Source: 62-47 sp044463945 (lineage in GTDB: Bacteria > Pseudomonadota > Alphaproteobacteria > Rhizobiales > Xanthobacteraceae). From it: 64,000 nucleotides of DNA. The stretch is taken from positions 14,200-78,199 of the forward strand of contig JBIQLW010000018.1 in assembly GCA_044463945.1 (NCBI GenBank). The letters run 5' to 3'. The position numbers and the translations under genes are program-made. Under the pieces are notes generated by a model that made no database searches, was not told the origin of the DNA, and saw only the letters and a list, made by a program, of their open reading frames with translations. Numbering within the stretch: position 1 is the stretch's first letter; the number at the start of each line of letters is the position of its first letter. Shown piece by piece: positions 17,012 through 26,151 of the stretch.

Positions 17012-17725
17012 ATGAATCCGGCCGATGTGGCGCAGTCAGCTTTGCCGCTGGCCTCCTCCGACGTGTCGCTGATCGCGCTGTTCTTCCAGGCCCATTGGGT
17101 GGTGAAGGCGGTGATGCTCGGCCTTCTCGCCTGCTCGGTGTGGGTATGGGCCATCGCCATCGACAAGATCCTGCTCTACGGCCGCACCCGGCGCGCGATG
17201 GATCGCTTCGAGCAGGCATTCTGGTCGGGCGAGTCGATCGAGGAGCTGTATCGCTCGCTGGCGGCGCGGCCGACGCAATCGATGGCCGCCTGCTTCGTCG
17301 CGGCGATGCGCGAATGGAAGCGCTCGTTCGAAAGTCAGGCGCGTTCGTTCGCCGGATTGCAGATGCGCATCGAGAAGGTGATGAACGTCTCGATCGCGCG
17401 CGAGATCGAGCGGCTCGAACGCCGCCTGCTGGTGCTGGCGACGGTCGGCTCGGCCGGTCCGTTCGTCGGCCTGTTCGGCACGGTGTGGGGCATCATGTCG
17501 AGCTTCCAGTCGATCGCGGCTTCGAAGAACACCTCGCTTGCGGTAGTGGCGCCGGGTATCGCGGAGGCGCTGTTCGCCACCGCCATCGGCCTTATCGCCG
17601 CCATCCCGGCGACTATTTTCTACAACAAGTTCACGGCGGAGGTGAACCGTCAGGCCCAGCGCCTGGAAGGTTTCGCCGACGAGTTTTCCGCGATCCTGTC
17701 GCGGCAGATCGACGAGCGCGGGTGA
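17012..17725 (+). CDS. tolQ: Tol-Pal system proton channel subunit TolQ
   Basis: TolQ with TolR forms the inner-membrane proton channel that powers the Tol-Pal system during outer membrane constriction. The 237-residue product has three membrane segments: one near residues 25-50, and two in the C-terminal MotA/TolQ/ExbB domain (ATVGSAGPFVGLFGTVWGIM and APGIAEALFATAIGLIAAIP). ATG at 17012 follows a GAGAGGA ribosome site. It is the first gene of tolQRAB; a 346-bp gap upstream holds a terminator and presumably the promoter. Confidence 0.96.
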   Translation: MNPADVAQSALPLASSDVSLIALFFQAHWVVKAVMLGLLACSVWVWAIAIDKILLYGRTRRAMDRFEQAFWSGESIEELYRSLAARPTQSMAACFVAAMREWKRSFESQARSFAGLQMRIEKVMNVSIAREIERLERRLLVLATVGSAGPFVGLFGTVWGIMSSFQSIAASKNTSLAVVAPGIAEALFATAIGLIAAIPATIFYNKFTAEVNRQAQRLEGFADEFSAILSRQIDERG

Positions 17726-17747
17726 GGCCAATGGCGGGTGCGTCATC

Positions 17748-18200
17748 ATGAGCATGAACGTGGCGGGCGTCTCTGGCGGCGGCGGGCGCGGCCGGCGGCG
17801 GCGCAGCGCGCCGATGTCGGAGATCAACGTCACCCCGATGGTCGACGTGATGCTGGTGCTGCTCATCATCTTCATGGTGTCGGCGCCGCTGCTCACGGTC
17901 GGCGTGCCGCTCGACCTGCCGCAGACCCAGGCCAAGAGCCTCGATCAGGACAAGGAGCCTCTGACGCTGTCGGTCAACGTCAAGGGACAGGTGTTTCTCA
18001 ACGACACCGAAATCGCCGTTGACGAACTGGTGCCGAAGTTGAAGGCGATCACCGAGGCGCGCGCCGGCATGGACGAGCGCATTTTCGTGCGCGGCGACAG
18101 GAAGGTCGATTACGGCACGGTCATGAAGGTGATGGGGCGGCTGTCGTCTGCCGGTTTCCGCCGCGTCGCGCTGGTGACCGAGGTGGAGCAAGGAAGCTGA
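17748..18200 (+). CDS. tolR: Tol-Pal system protein TolR
   Basis: TolR is an ExbD-type partner of TolQ. The 150-residue product has a Gly/Arg-rich N-terminus, then the conserved EINVTPMVDVMLVLLIIFMV membrane segment with the functional Asp in VDVMLVLL, and a periplasmic domain. It lies 22 bp after tolQ and 1 bp before tolA, consistent with one transcript. Confidence 0.96.
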   Translation: MSMNVAGVSGGGGRGRRRRSAPMSEINVTPMVDVMLVLLIIFMVSAPLLTVGVPLDLPQTQAKSLDQDKEPLTLSVNVKGQVFLNDTEIAVDELVPKLKAITEARAGMDERIFVRGDRKVDYGTVMKVMGRLSSAGFRRVALVTEVEQGS

Positions 18201-18201
18201 G

Positions 18202-19146
18202 GTGAAGATCGACAAGACCCTCGTCGCGTCGGTGGCCCTGCACGTCCTCGTGATCGGGTGGGGTCTGGTGTCGTTTTCGGCCCGTTCGCTGGAAGCGCCG
18301 CCGCCGGAGTCGATGCCGGTCGATATCATTTCGGCCGATCAGTTGTCGAAGATCACCGCTGGAGCCAAGAGCGGCGAGAAGGACAAGCCGAAGCCGCTGG
18401 TCGAGAAGGTCGCCGAGGCCAAGCCGGTCGATGACACCGCCGGCAAGATCACCGAGAAGCCGGAAGTGAAGACCGAGGCCGCGCCCGAGCCGCCGCCGAA
18501 GCCGGTCGAAAAGCCGGTGGAGAAAAAACCCGATCCGCCGAAGCCGGTCGCTGAGCACAAGCCGAAGGATGAGCCGAAGCCGATCGAGAAGAAGCCCGAT
18601 CCGCCGAAAGTCGATCCGATTGCCGAAGCGCTGAAGAAGGACGAGGCCAAAAAACCGACGCCGAAGCCGCAGGCCAAGGCCGCGCCGCCCAAGCCGCCGG
18701 AGCCAAAGCGCGAGCGCGTGTTCGATCAGTCCAAGATCGCGGCATTGCTCGACAAGCGCGAGCCGTCGCGCCACGCCGCGACCGGCGAGCAGCTCAACGC
18801 CACAGCGTCGCTGGGCGCTGCGCGCGGCACCGCGGCGACGCTGTCGCAATCCGAACTGGATGCGCTGCGGGCGCGGCTGACCAAGCTGTGGAACGTGCAG
18901 GCCGGCATCGAGCGGCCGGAGGAACTGATCGTCGATATCCGCATCCGCCTGACGCCCGACAAGCGGCTGGCCGGGCCGCCGGAAATCGTGTCCCACGGCT
19001 CCTCGCCGCGTTATCGGGCGGCGGCGGACGCCGCGATGCGTGCCGTGTTGCGGGCGCAGCCTTACGACATGCTGCGGCCGGCGACTTACGAGCAGTGGAA
19101 GGACATGATCGTGACCTTCGATCCGCGCCAGATGTTCAACGGTTGA
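18202..19146 (+). CDS. tolA: Cell envelope protein TolA
   Basis: TolA spans the periplasm and links the TolQR motor to Pal. The 314-residue product starts with GTG at 18202, has an N-terminal anchor (SVALHVLVIGWGLVSF), a long Lys/Pro/Glu-rich extended section (about residues 50-180), and a C-terminal globular domain (about 215-314) with the PEIVSHGSSPRYRAAADAAM pattern of TonB/TolA C-terminal domains. The middle section is Pro-rich rather than the Ala-rich helix of E. coli TolA. Confidence 0.93.
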   Translation: MKIDKTLVASVALHVLVIGWGLVSFSARSLEAPPPESMPVDIISADQLSKITAGAKSGEKDKPKPLVEKVAEAKPVDDTAGKITEKPEVKTEAAPEPPPKPVEKPVEKKPDPPKPVAEHKPKDEPKPIEKKPDPPKVDPIAEALKKDEAKKPTPKPQAKAAPPKPPEPKRERVFDQSKIAALLDKREPSRHAATGEQLNATASLGAARGTAATLSQSELDALRARLTKLWNVQAGIERPEELIVDIRIRLTPDKRLAGPPEIVSHGSSPRYRAAADAAMRAVLRAQPYDMLRPATYEQWKDMIVTFDPRQMFNG

Positions 19147-19179
19147 TGTTTTGCCGATACTTTGTGAGATGAGCGAGCG

Positions 19180-20532
19180 ATGTTGCTGAAATCGTCTTTT
19201 CCGTCCGCCACTCTGTTGACCCGCCGGGATGTCCTGGCCGGCGGTGCGGGCGCGGCCGCCATGCTGCTGCTGCCTTCGCTGGCGCGCGCGCAAACCCGGT
19301 TGCAGGTGACCGAGGGCAACGTCGCGCCGATGCCGATCGCGATCCCGAATTTCGTCGCCGGCACGCCGTCGGACGGCGAGGTCGGCAACGGCGTGGCGCA
19401 GGTCATCACCAACAACCTCAAGCGCAGCGGTCTGTTCGCGCCGATCGATCAGGCGGCCTTCATCGAGAAGATCACCAGCATCGACGCCGCGCCGCAATTC
19501 CAGAGCTGGAAGACCATCAACGCGCAGGCGCTCGTCACCGGCCGCATGACGCGCCAGGGCGACGGCCGGCTCAAGGCCGAATTCCGGCTGTGGGACGTGG
19601 CCTCCGGCCAGCAACTCACCGGCCAGCAGTATTTCACTGCCCCGGAGAACTGGCGGCGCATCGCCCACATCATCTCCGATCAGATCTACGAGCGCCTCAC
19701 GGGCGAGAAGGGCTATTTCGACAGCCGAATCGTGTTCGTTGACGAGAGCGGGTCGGCGCAGCGCCGCGTCAAGCGGCTGGCGCTGATGGATCAGGATGGC
19801 GCCAACGTGCGCTATCTGACGCGCGGCTCCGACCTCGTACTGACGCCGCGCTTCTCGCCGTCCACGCAGGAAATCACCTACATGGAGTTCGGGCAGGGCG
19901 ACCCGCGGGTCTATCTGTTCAACATCGAAACCGGGCAGCGCGAGATCGTCGGCAATTTCCCCGGCATGTCGTTCTCGCCGCGGTTCTCGCCGGATGGCCA
20001 GCGCATCATCATGAGCTTGCAGCAGGGCGGCAACTCGAACCTGTTCGTGATGGACCTGCGGTCGAAATCGACCACGCGGCTGACCGACACGCCGGCGATC
20101 GACACCTCGCCGTCCTATTCGCCGGACGGAGCGCGGATCTGCTTCGAGTCCGATCGCGGCGGCAAGCCGCAGATTTACGTGATGCCCGCGGGCGGCGGCG
20201 GCGCCCAGCGCATCTCGTTCGGCGACGGCAGCTACTCGACGCCGGTATGGTCGCCGCGCGGCGACTACATCGCCTTCACCAAGCAGGGCGGCGGTCAGTT
20301 CGCGATCGGCATCATGAAGACCGACGGATCGGGCGAGCGCATCCTGACCTCGGGATTCCACAACGAGGGGCCGACATTCGCGCCCAACGGTCGCGTCGTG
20401 ATGTTCTTCCGTGATCCCGGCGGCGGCGGCGGGCCGTCGCTCTACACCGTCGATATTTCCGGACGCAACGAACAGAAGGTGCCGACACCGGGCTTCGCAT
20501 CCGACCCGGCATGGTCGCCGCTGTTATCGTAA
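19180..20532 (+). CDS. tolB: Tol-Pal system beta-propeller protein TolB
   Basis: TolB is a periplasmic beta-propeller that binds Pal and TolA. The 450-residue product has an N-terminal signal with a twin arginine (TRRDVLAGGAGAAAMLLLPS, cut near ARA), a D1 domain, then repeated propeller blades with the FSPDG and SPDG(A/Q)RI motifs (FSPRFSPDGQRIIMSLQQGG, SYSPDGARICFESDRGGKPQ). Full length. The twin arginine implies possible Tat rather than Sec export, which is not the E. coli arrangement. Confidence 0.96.
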   Translation: MLLKSSFPSATLLTRRDVLAGGAGAAAMLLLPSLARAQTRLQVTEGNVAPMPIAIPNFVAGTPSDGEVGNGVAQVITNNLKRSGLFAPIDQAAFIEKITSIDAAPQFQSWKTINAQALVTGRMTRQGDGRLKAEFRLWDVASGQQLTGQQYFTAPENWRRIAHIISDQIYERLTGEKGYFDSRIVFVDESGSAQRRVKRLALMDQDGANVRYLTRGSDLVLTPRFSPSTQEITYMEFGQGDPRVYLFNIETGQREIVGNFPGMSFSPRFSPDGQRIIMSLQQGGNSNLFVMDLRSKSTTRLTDTPAIDTSPSYSPDGARICFESDRGGKPQIYVMPAGGGGAQRISFGDGSYSTPVWSPRGDYIAFTKQGGGQFAIGIMKTDGSGERILTSGFHNEGPTFAPNGRVVMFFRDPGGGGGPSLYTVDISGRNEQKVPTPGFASDPAWSPLLS

Positions 20533-20716
20533 ACGCGGCGTTAACGCCTTCAACTGCGGCGTGCAAAGACCCGGACAAAAGCTCGTATCCGGTTGAAAGA
20601 ACGAGTTTATCGCGGCATTTCGCGAGTCTGGCAACGTCCTGGTAACGATGTTCGCTCAGGAAGACTTTATCTGCGCGCGGTAGGATCGTGGGCGCAACAG
20701 GGCCCGCACCCGGACG

Positions 20717-23041
20717 ATGCAGTTGGTCAACCCGAAAAGACAAGGTCAGGACGACAGGCTGTCGCCGACGATCCACGCCGCGCTGGTGGACTCGCTGTTC
20801 ATGAATCCGGCGCCGATGGTCTTCGGCGTGTTCGGCCCCGCGATCGCCGCCGCCGTCATTGCGGCCGTCACCGACGATCCCTGGTGCTGGCTCTGCGTGC
20901 CGCTGTTCATTGCGGTCGGCATGGCGCGCGCCTGGCAGATGTATCGCTACAAGCAGCGCAACGCCGCGTTGACCGTGAGCGAGGCGGTGGTCTGGGAAAA
21001 GCGCTACCGGCTCGGCGCGATTGCCTACGGCATCGCGCTCGGCGCCTGGAGTGTCGCGGTGCTGCTGTGGACCGACGACGCTGCCGCCCACATGCTTTGC
21101 GTCACGACGGTGGCGGCCTACACCTCGGCGGGTGTCGGCCGCACTTTCGGCCGTCCCAAGATTTTCCATTTGCAGGTGCTGTTGGCGTGCGGGCCGCTGA
21201 TTGCCGCGCTGCTCGCCGTCGGCGGCGTCTATCATATCGTGCTCGCCCTGCTCAGCATCGTGTTCTTCACCGCGATCCGCCAACTGACCTCCAGCCTGCA
21301 ACGGATCTACCTCAATGCCTGGATTGCACGAGAGCGGGAAGCGGCGCTCGCCAGCCAGTTCGACACCGCGCTGAACAACATGCCTCACGGCCTGTGCATG
21401 TTCAACGCCGACGGCCGGCTGGTGGTGATGAATCACCGCTTCAGCGAGATGATGGGGCTGCCGGGCGAGACCGCGCTGCGCGGCATTCATGCACGCGAGA
21501 TCGTCGCGGAGTGCCGCCGCTCGGAAATCCTCGCCGAGGACAGCGCCAACCTGATTTTGTCCGAGATCGAGAACGCACAGGCGGGCGAGATCATCACTGT
21601 CGAACCGCACGCCGGGATGCGGGCGTTGTCGTGGACATTCCAGCCGATGGCCGGGCGCGGCAGCGTGGTGCTGGTGGAAGACATCACCGAGCGACGCATG
21701 GCGGAAGCCAAGATCACCCGACTCGCGCGCTTCGACGAACTGACGGGCCTGCCCAACCGGGTGAACTTCCGCGACGAGATCGAGCGGCTGTTGACGGATG
21801 CCCGCGGCACGATGTCGGCGCTGTTGTTCATCGACCTCGATCAGTTCAAGCAGGTCAACGATACGCTCGGTCATCCGTGCGGCGACCGGCTGTTGTGCAT
21901 GGTGGCGGACCGTCTGCGCGAGATGATGCGCCCCGACGATTTCGTCGCGCGCTTCGGCGGCGACGAGTTCGTCGTGTTCCAGCGCAACATCACCTCGAAC
22001 GACGACGCGGCCAGTCTGGCGCGGCGTATCGTCGAGCGCCTGAGCGAGCGCTACGAGATCGACCTGCATCTGGTGGAGATCGGCGCCAGCATCGGCATCG
22101 CCGTGACTTCGCCCGCGATCAGCGCCGACGTGCTGCTCAAGAACGCCGACATGGCGCTCTATCGCGCCAAGGCGGACGGGCGCGGCACCTTCTGCTTCTT
22201 CCGCGAGGAGATGGCGGAGACGGTGGAGGCGCGCCGCATCCTCGAACTGGACCTGCGGCGCGCGCTCGCGAACGAGGAGTTCGAGTTGTTCTATCAGCCG
22301 CTCGTCAATCTCAAATCGGGCCGGATCACCACCTGCGAGGCGCTGCTGCGCTGGAACCATCCCGAGCGCGGCACGGTGTCGCCCGCCGAGATCATTCCCG
22401 TCGCCGAGGACATGGGATTGATCGTCGATCTCGGCCGCTGGATCCTGCGTAAAGCCTGCATCGAGTGCATGAAGTGGCCGGACGGCGTGCGCGTCGCGGT
22501 CAATTTCTCGTCGCAGCAGTTCCACCAGCGCGACGTGCTGAGCGAGGTCCGCTATGCGCTGGAGGTGTCCGGCCTTCCCGCCGAGCGGCTTGAAATCGAA
22601 ATCACCGAGTCGTCGCTGCTGCGCAATACGCAGTGGACCGGACACGTCCTGATGCAGTTGAACGCGGCAGGGGTGCGAATTTCGCTGGACGATTTCGGCA
22701 CCGGCTATTCGAGCCTGAGCTACCTGCACAACTTCCCGCTGCACAAGGTCAAGATCGACCGTTCGTTCCTTGAAGGAATCGATTCCGACCGTCCGCTGAC
22801 ATTGCTGCGCGGCGTGGCTCGGCTCAGCGCCGACCTCGGAATGTCGGTGGTGGTCGAAGGCATCGAGACCAGCGAGCAGCTCGACCTCATCAGCGCCGAC
22901 GGCACCGTGACCGAAGCGCAGGGCTATCTGTTCAGCAAGCCGGTTCCGGCACCGACGATCCGCGAACTGCTCAATGCCTCGCACGGGCGCCGCGCGACGG
23001 GGAACAATCTCGTTGTGCTGCCGTCGCGATCGAGCGCGTAG
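20717..23041 (+). CDS. Membrane GGDEF-EAL cyclic-di-GMP protein with PAS-like domain
   Basis: A 774-residue c-di-GMP turnover protein. N-terminal hydrophobic helices (about residues 30-200) form a membrane sensor. A PAS-like segment follows (about 210-330, DTALNNMPHGLCMFNADGRL), then GGDEF (intact GGDEF at residues 414-418) and EAL (EALLRW at 541-546, with DFGTGYSSLSYL and the DRSFLEGI region) domains. Both active-site sets look complete, so it could make and degrade c-di-GMP. It sits between tolB and pal, with about 180 bp on each side, so it is probably not part of the tol transcript. Confidence 0.93.
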   Translation: MQLVNPKRQGQDDRLSPTIHAALVDSLFMNPAPMVFGVFGPAIAAAVIAAVTDDPWCWLCVPLFIAVGMARAWQMYRYKQRNAALTVSEAVVWEKRYRLGAIAYGIALGAWSVAVLLWTDDAAAHMLCVTTVAAYTSAGVGRTFGRPKIFHLQVLLACGPLIAALLAVGGVYHIVLALLSIVFFTAIRQLTSSLQRIYLNAWIAREREAALASQFDTALNNMPHGLCMFNADGRLVVMNHRFSEMMGLPGETALRGIHAREIVAECRRSEILAEDSANLILSEIENAQAGEIITVEPHAGMRALSWTFQPMAGRGSVVLVEDITERRMAEAKITRLARFDELTGLPNRVNFRDEIERLLTDARGTMSALLFIDLDQFKQVNDTLGHPCGDRLLCMVADRLREMMRPDDFVARFGGDEFVVFQRNITSNDDAASLARRIVERLSERYEIDLHLVEIGASIGIAVTSPAISADVLLKNADMALYRAKADGRGTFCFFREEMAETVEARRILELDLRRALANEEFELFYQPLVNLKSGRITTCEALLRWNHPERGTVSPAEIIPVAEDMGLIVDLGRWILRKACIECMKWPDGVRVAVNFSSQQFHQRDVLSEVRYALEVSGLPAERLEIEITESSLLRNTQWTGHVLMQLNAAGVRISLDDFGTGYSSLSYLHNFPLHKVKIDRSFLEGIDSDRPLTLLRGVARLSADLGMSVVVEGIETSEQLDLISADGTVTEAQGYLFSKPVPAPTIRELLNASHGRRATGNNLVVLPSRSSA

Positions 23042-23215
23042 CGCGCACCCGCTTTAGCCGCAATACATCGTCACATTGCAACGGCACTCCATTACAACAT
23101 CGCCGTGTGCCGGGATTAACCTTATTGCTTCGATATCTTTGACTTTGCTTAAGGACGCATTAACCTTCGTAAACACATCGCGCGGCGCTCGGGACAGCGC
23201 AGGAAGCTCGAAAAA

Positions 23216-23956
23216 ATGTATCAAGCCGAACAGATTACGAGTCGCGCCTTCGCGCGCGGCGTCGAGCTTCTCGATCACGTCGATTACCAACTGGTTGAAA
23301 CGGAAGCCGAGCGGGACGAAATCTATCGACTGCGCTACCGGGCCTATCTTCAGGAAGGCGCCATCGTTCCCAACCCGGAACACAAGATCAGCGACCGGTT
23401 CGACGATTTGCCGAACAGTTGGATTTTCGGTGTCTATCTCGACGGCGATCTGGTCAGTTCGCTCCGCATCTCGGTGGCGTCTCCCGAGCAGCCGGTCACA
23501 CCCTCGGTCGAGGTGTTTCCGGAATTGCTGAAGCCGGAACTGGCGAAGGGCAAGGTCATGGTCGATCCGACCCGCTTCGTGGCGGAGCCGGCCCGCGCCC
23601 GGCGTTTTCCCGAACTGCCTTACATGACGTTGCGGCTGGCTTATGTGGCCTGTCAGTATTTCAACGCCGACATCGGGTTGGCGTCGGTGCGGGCCGAGCA
23701 TCAGGCGTTCTATCGCCGCATCTTCATGCACCCGCTGGCGCCACCGCGCGATTATCCGGGACTGACCAAGCCGATCAGCCTGCTCGCCATCGATTTCCCG
23801 GCGCAGCGTGACAAGATCTTCGCGCGCTTCCCCCATCTGCGCTCAAGTTATTTCGAGCGCCGCATGTTGTTCGAGCGCCGCGCCGAGCGCCGGCCGTCGA
23901 TCGTCCGGCTGCCTCAACTGCCGTCCGGGCACGCCTCGATCGCACCGGGATCGTAA
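23216..23956 (+). CDS. FeeM-like N-acyl amino acid synthase domain protein
   Basis: A 246-residue GNAT-fold protein that resembles the FeeM/autoinducer-synthase-like group; members join an acyl chain to an amino acid or a related acceptor. Visible hallmarks are the N-terminal YQLVETEAERDEIYRLRYRA (the LxxxYRLRY-type entry of acyl-homoserine lactone and FeeM enzymes), SSLRISVASPEQPVTPSVEV and DPTRFVAEPARARRFPELPY. The C-terminal third is Arg-rich. Product and substrate are unknown; it lacks a neighbouring luxR. Ribosome site AGGAAG precedes ATG at 23216. Confidence 0.65.
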   Translation: MYQAEQITSRAFARGVELLDHVDYQLVETEAERDEIYRLRYRAYLQEGAIVPNPEHKISDRFDDLPNSWIFGVYLDGDLVSSLRISVASPEQPVTPSVEVFPELLKPELAKGKVMVDPTRFVAEPARARRFPELPYMTLRLAYVACQYFNADIGLASVRAEHQAFYRRIFMHPLAPPRDYPGLTKPISLLAIDFPAQRDKIFARFPHLRSSYFERRMLFERRAERRPSIVRLPQLPSGHASIAPGS

Positions 23957-24230
23957 ACCTCCGTCAGCGCCGGGGAGGGCCGCAATCGCGGCCTCGCTCT
24001 GTTGCAAAAATGCGGCAGCGGACCGTTATTCAGCACGGCCGCGTGCGCCCGATTTTTCGATTCACGTTCACGCCATATTTGCTCGCCATTAACCATCCCG
24101 GCCGGTTGTTCGTGGCTGACGGCATTTGATCGATCTTCGCAACGCCTCATCAAGGTTGACGGAACGTTCGTTTAACCAACGCCCTGTAGACCGGGTCATC
24201 AGACAAATCGTGAGCGTTGGAGGCTCCGGA

Positions 24231-24728
24231 ATGACCTATCAAAAGCGATTCCTCCAGGGATTAAAGCTGGCTGCCGTGGTTGCGGTGGCGCTGTCGATGG
24301 GCGCGTGCGCCAACAAGAACGGCCTGGGCGCGGATGGGGCAGGAATGGCCGGAGCCGCGGCGCCAGGCAGTCAGCAGGATTTCGTGGTCAACGTCGGCGA
24401 TCGCGTTTTCTTCGAAAGCGATCAAACCGACCTGACGCCGCAAGCCGTTGCGACGCTGGAAAAGCAGGTGCAGTGGTTGCAGACCTACAATCACTATTCG
24501 TTCACCATCGAGGGCCACGCCGACGAGCGCGGCACCCGCGAATACAACATCGCGCTGGGCGCGCGCCGCGCGCAGGCGGTGCGTTCGTTCTTCATCTCGC
24601 GCGGAATTCCGGCGCAGCGGATGCGCACCATCTCCTACGGCAAGGAACGTCCGGTCGCGGTGTGCAACGACATCTCGTGCTGGTCGCAGAACCGTCGCGC
24701 CGTCACCGTGCTGAATGCAAGCTCCTGA
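24231..24728 (+). CDS. pal: Peptidoglycan-associated lipoprotein Pal
   Basis: Pal anchors the outer membrane to peptidoglycan. The 165-residue product has a lipoprotein signal with lipobox MGAC (Cys about residue 24) and an OmpA-like domain with the peptidoglycan-binding stretch TIEGHADERGTREYNIALG and RMRTISYGKERP. ATG at 24231 follows a TTGGAGG ribosome site; the upstream frame is not coding. It is followed by a terminator-like hairpin at 24766. Confidence 0.96.
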   Translation: MTYQKRFLQGLKLAAVVAVALSMGACANKNGLGADGAGMAGAAAPGSQQDFVVNVGDRVFFESDQTDLTPQAVATLEKQVQWLQTYNHYSFTIEGHADERGTREYNIALGARRAQAVRSFFISRGIPAQRMRTISYGKERPVAVCNDISCWSQNRRAVTVLNASS

Positions 24729-24765
24729 CCTGCGCGCAATCGACGACAATGAGCTTCGAGCTTCG

Positions 24766-24795
24766 CCGGCGCCCTCGGGCGCCGGTTTCGCTTTG
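24766..24795 (+). terminator. Terminator-like hairpin after pal
   Basis: CCGGCGCC (24766-24773) pairs with GGCGCCGG (24778-24785) around a CTCG loop and is followed by TTTCGCTTT. The T-tract is broken, so termination may be partial. Confidence 0.6.
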
Positions 24796-24982
24796 GGCGG
24801 CTCGCACCTGCGGCGCTGGCGTGCCGGTTTTGCCAGAAGCGCACCAATACGCTATGATTTACAATCTGCTGTCTCAATCCATCGGTACGGCTTGAATCCG
24901 ATCAGTTGAGTCACATTTTTGGCGTACTCCGGTCCTCAAGCTGGAACCCGGAACCGGCGCTTTATTTATTCGTCAGGCAGGA

Positions 24983-26008
24983 ATGTCAGTCACAACCGCA
25001 AAGCTCGCGCTTCCGAAACTCGCGCGCGTCACGGCCGCGGCCGTTAGCGTCGCGCTTATCGTCTCCTCGCCGGCCGTGGCGCAACGCTATGACGACGACA
25101 GCGGCGATCTGGCGATGCGCGTCGAGCAACTGGAGAGCCAGTTGCGCCGGCTCACCGGCCAGAACGAGGAATTGCAGCACCGTAACCGCATTCTGGAGCA
25201 ACAGCTCCAGCAGTTGCAGGGCGGTGCGGGCCAGCCGGCCGGCAATGTCGCCACGGCGCCGCCGGCGCAGGCCCGGACAGCCCCCGTCAATCCTCCCTAC
25301 GGCCAACAGCCGCCGCCACGCCAGCCGTCCTACGGCGCGGCGTCGGGAGCCGGCAACCTGCCGCCCGTTTCCGCGCAGCCGCCGGCGCAGCAAGAGCAGG
25401 TGCCGATCGCGCGCGGGCCCGGCCGCGGCGATGCGTTCGATCCCAGCCGCAATCCCGACGCGCCCGGCGCGCCTCGCGTTCTCGGCAGCAACCAGACCTA
25501 TACCGAGACGCCGGCTCCGGTCGGAGCGCCCGGCGGCCGCGATCCCGGCGAGCCGCTCAATCTCTCCAATGTCGGCACGGCCGCGCCGTCCGGCGATGGT
25601 GGCCTTACCACCTTGCCGCCGTCGGCGACGCCGCGCGACGAGTTCGATCTCGGCATCGGCTACATGCAGCGTAAGGATTATGCGCTCGCGGAAGAAACCA
25701 TGCGCAACTTCACCCGCCGCTATCCCAACGACCGGCAGGTGGCGGACGCCCAGTACTGGATCGGCGAAAGCCTGTTCCAGCGGCAGAAGTATCGCGAGGC
25801 GGCCGAATCGTTCCTGGCGGTGACGTCGAAATACGATACCTCGGCGAAGGCGCCCGATGCGCTGTTGCGGCTCGGTCAGTCGCTCGCGGCGCTGAAGGAG
25901 AAGGAAGCCGCCTGCGCGGCGCTGGGCGAAGTGGCGCGCAAATATCCGCAAGCCTCGCGTGGCGTCAAACAGGCGGTCGATCGCGAGCAGAAACGCGTCA
26001 AGTGCTGA
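24983..26008 (+). CDS. cpoB: Tol-Pal-associated coordinator CpoB (YbgF)
   Basis: CpoB is a periplasmic protein that links Tol-Pal to peptidoglycan synthesis at division. The 341-residue product has a signal peptide (to about residue 34, SSPAVAQ), a coiled coil with Gln/Leu repeats (MRVEQLESQLRRLTGQNEEL), a Pro/Gly/Ala-rich linker (about 80-215), and C-terminal TPR repeats (FDLGIGYMQRKDYALAEETM; DAQYWIGESLFQRQKYREAA). Domain order matches the family. Its place after pal is the common one. Confidence 0.94.
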   Translation: MSVTTAKLALPKLARVTAAAVSVALIVSSPAVAQRYDDDSGDLAMRVEQLESQLRRLTGQNEELQHRNRILEQQLQQLQGGAGQPAGNVATAPPAQARTAPVNPPYGQQPPPRQPSYGAASGAGNLPPVSAQPPAQQEQVPIARGPGRGDAFDPSRNPDAPGAPRVLGSNQTYTETPAPVGAPGGRDPGEPLNLSNVGTAAPSGDGGLTTLPPSATPRDEFDLGIGYMQRKDYALAEETMRNFTRRYPNDRQVADAQYWIGESLFQRQKYREAAESFLAVTSKYDTSAKAPDALLRLGQSLAALKEKEAACAALGEVARKYPQASRGVKQAVDREQKRVKC

Positions 26009-26151
26009 GCGTCCCGCGGATGCCGCGCGCTCTTGCGCGTGAGCTTGCTTGACCGGCCGGGCGTCGCGCCCCTACGAATGATGCGGAAGCCTGCCGGCGC
26101 GTGCGGGTCCTGAGAACCCCTCGCGCATGGCGCCGTTATCGTGCGGGTGCG

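Noticed and set aside
20312..22984. Open frame of 890 codons on the minus strand over the GGDEF-EAL gene
   Set aside because: No motif; the plus strand carries intact GGDEF and EAL signatures.
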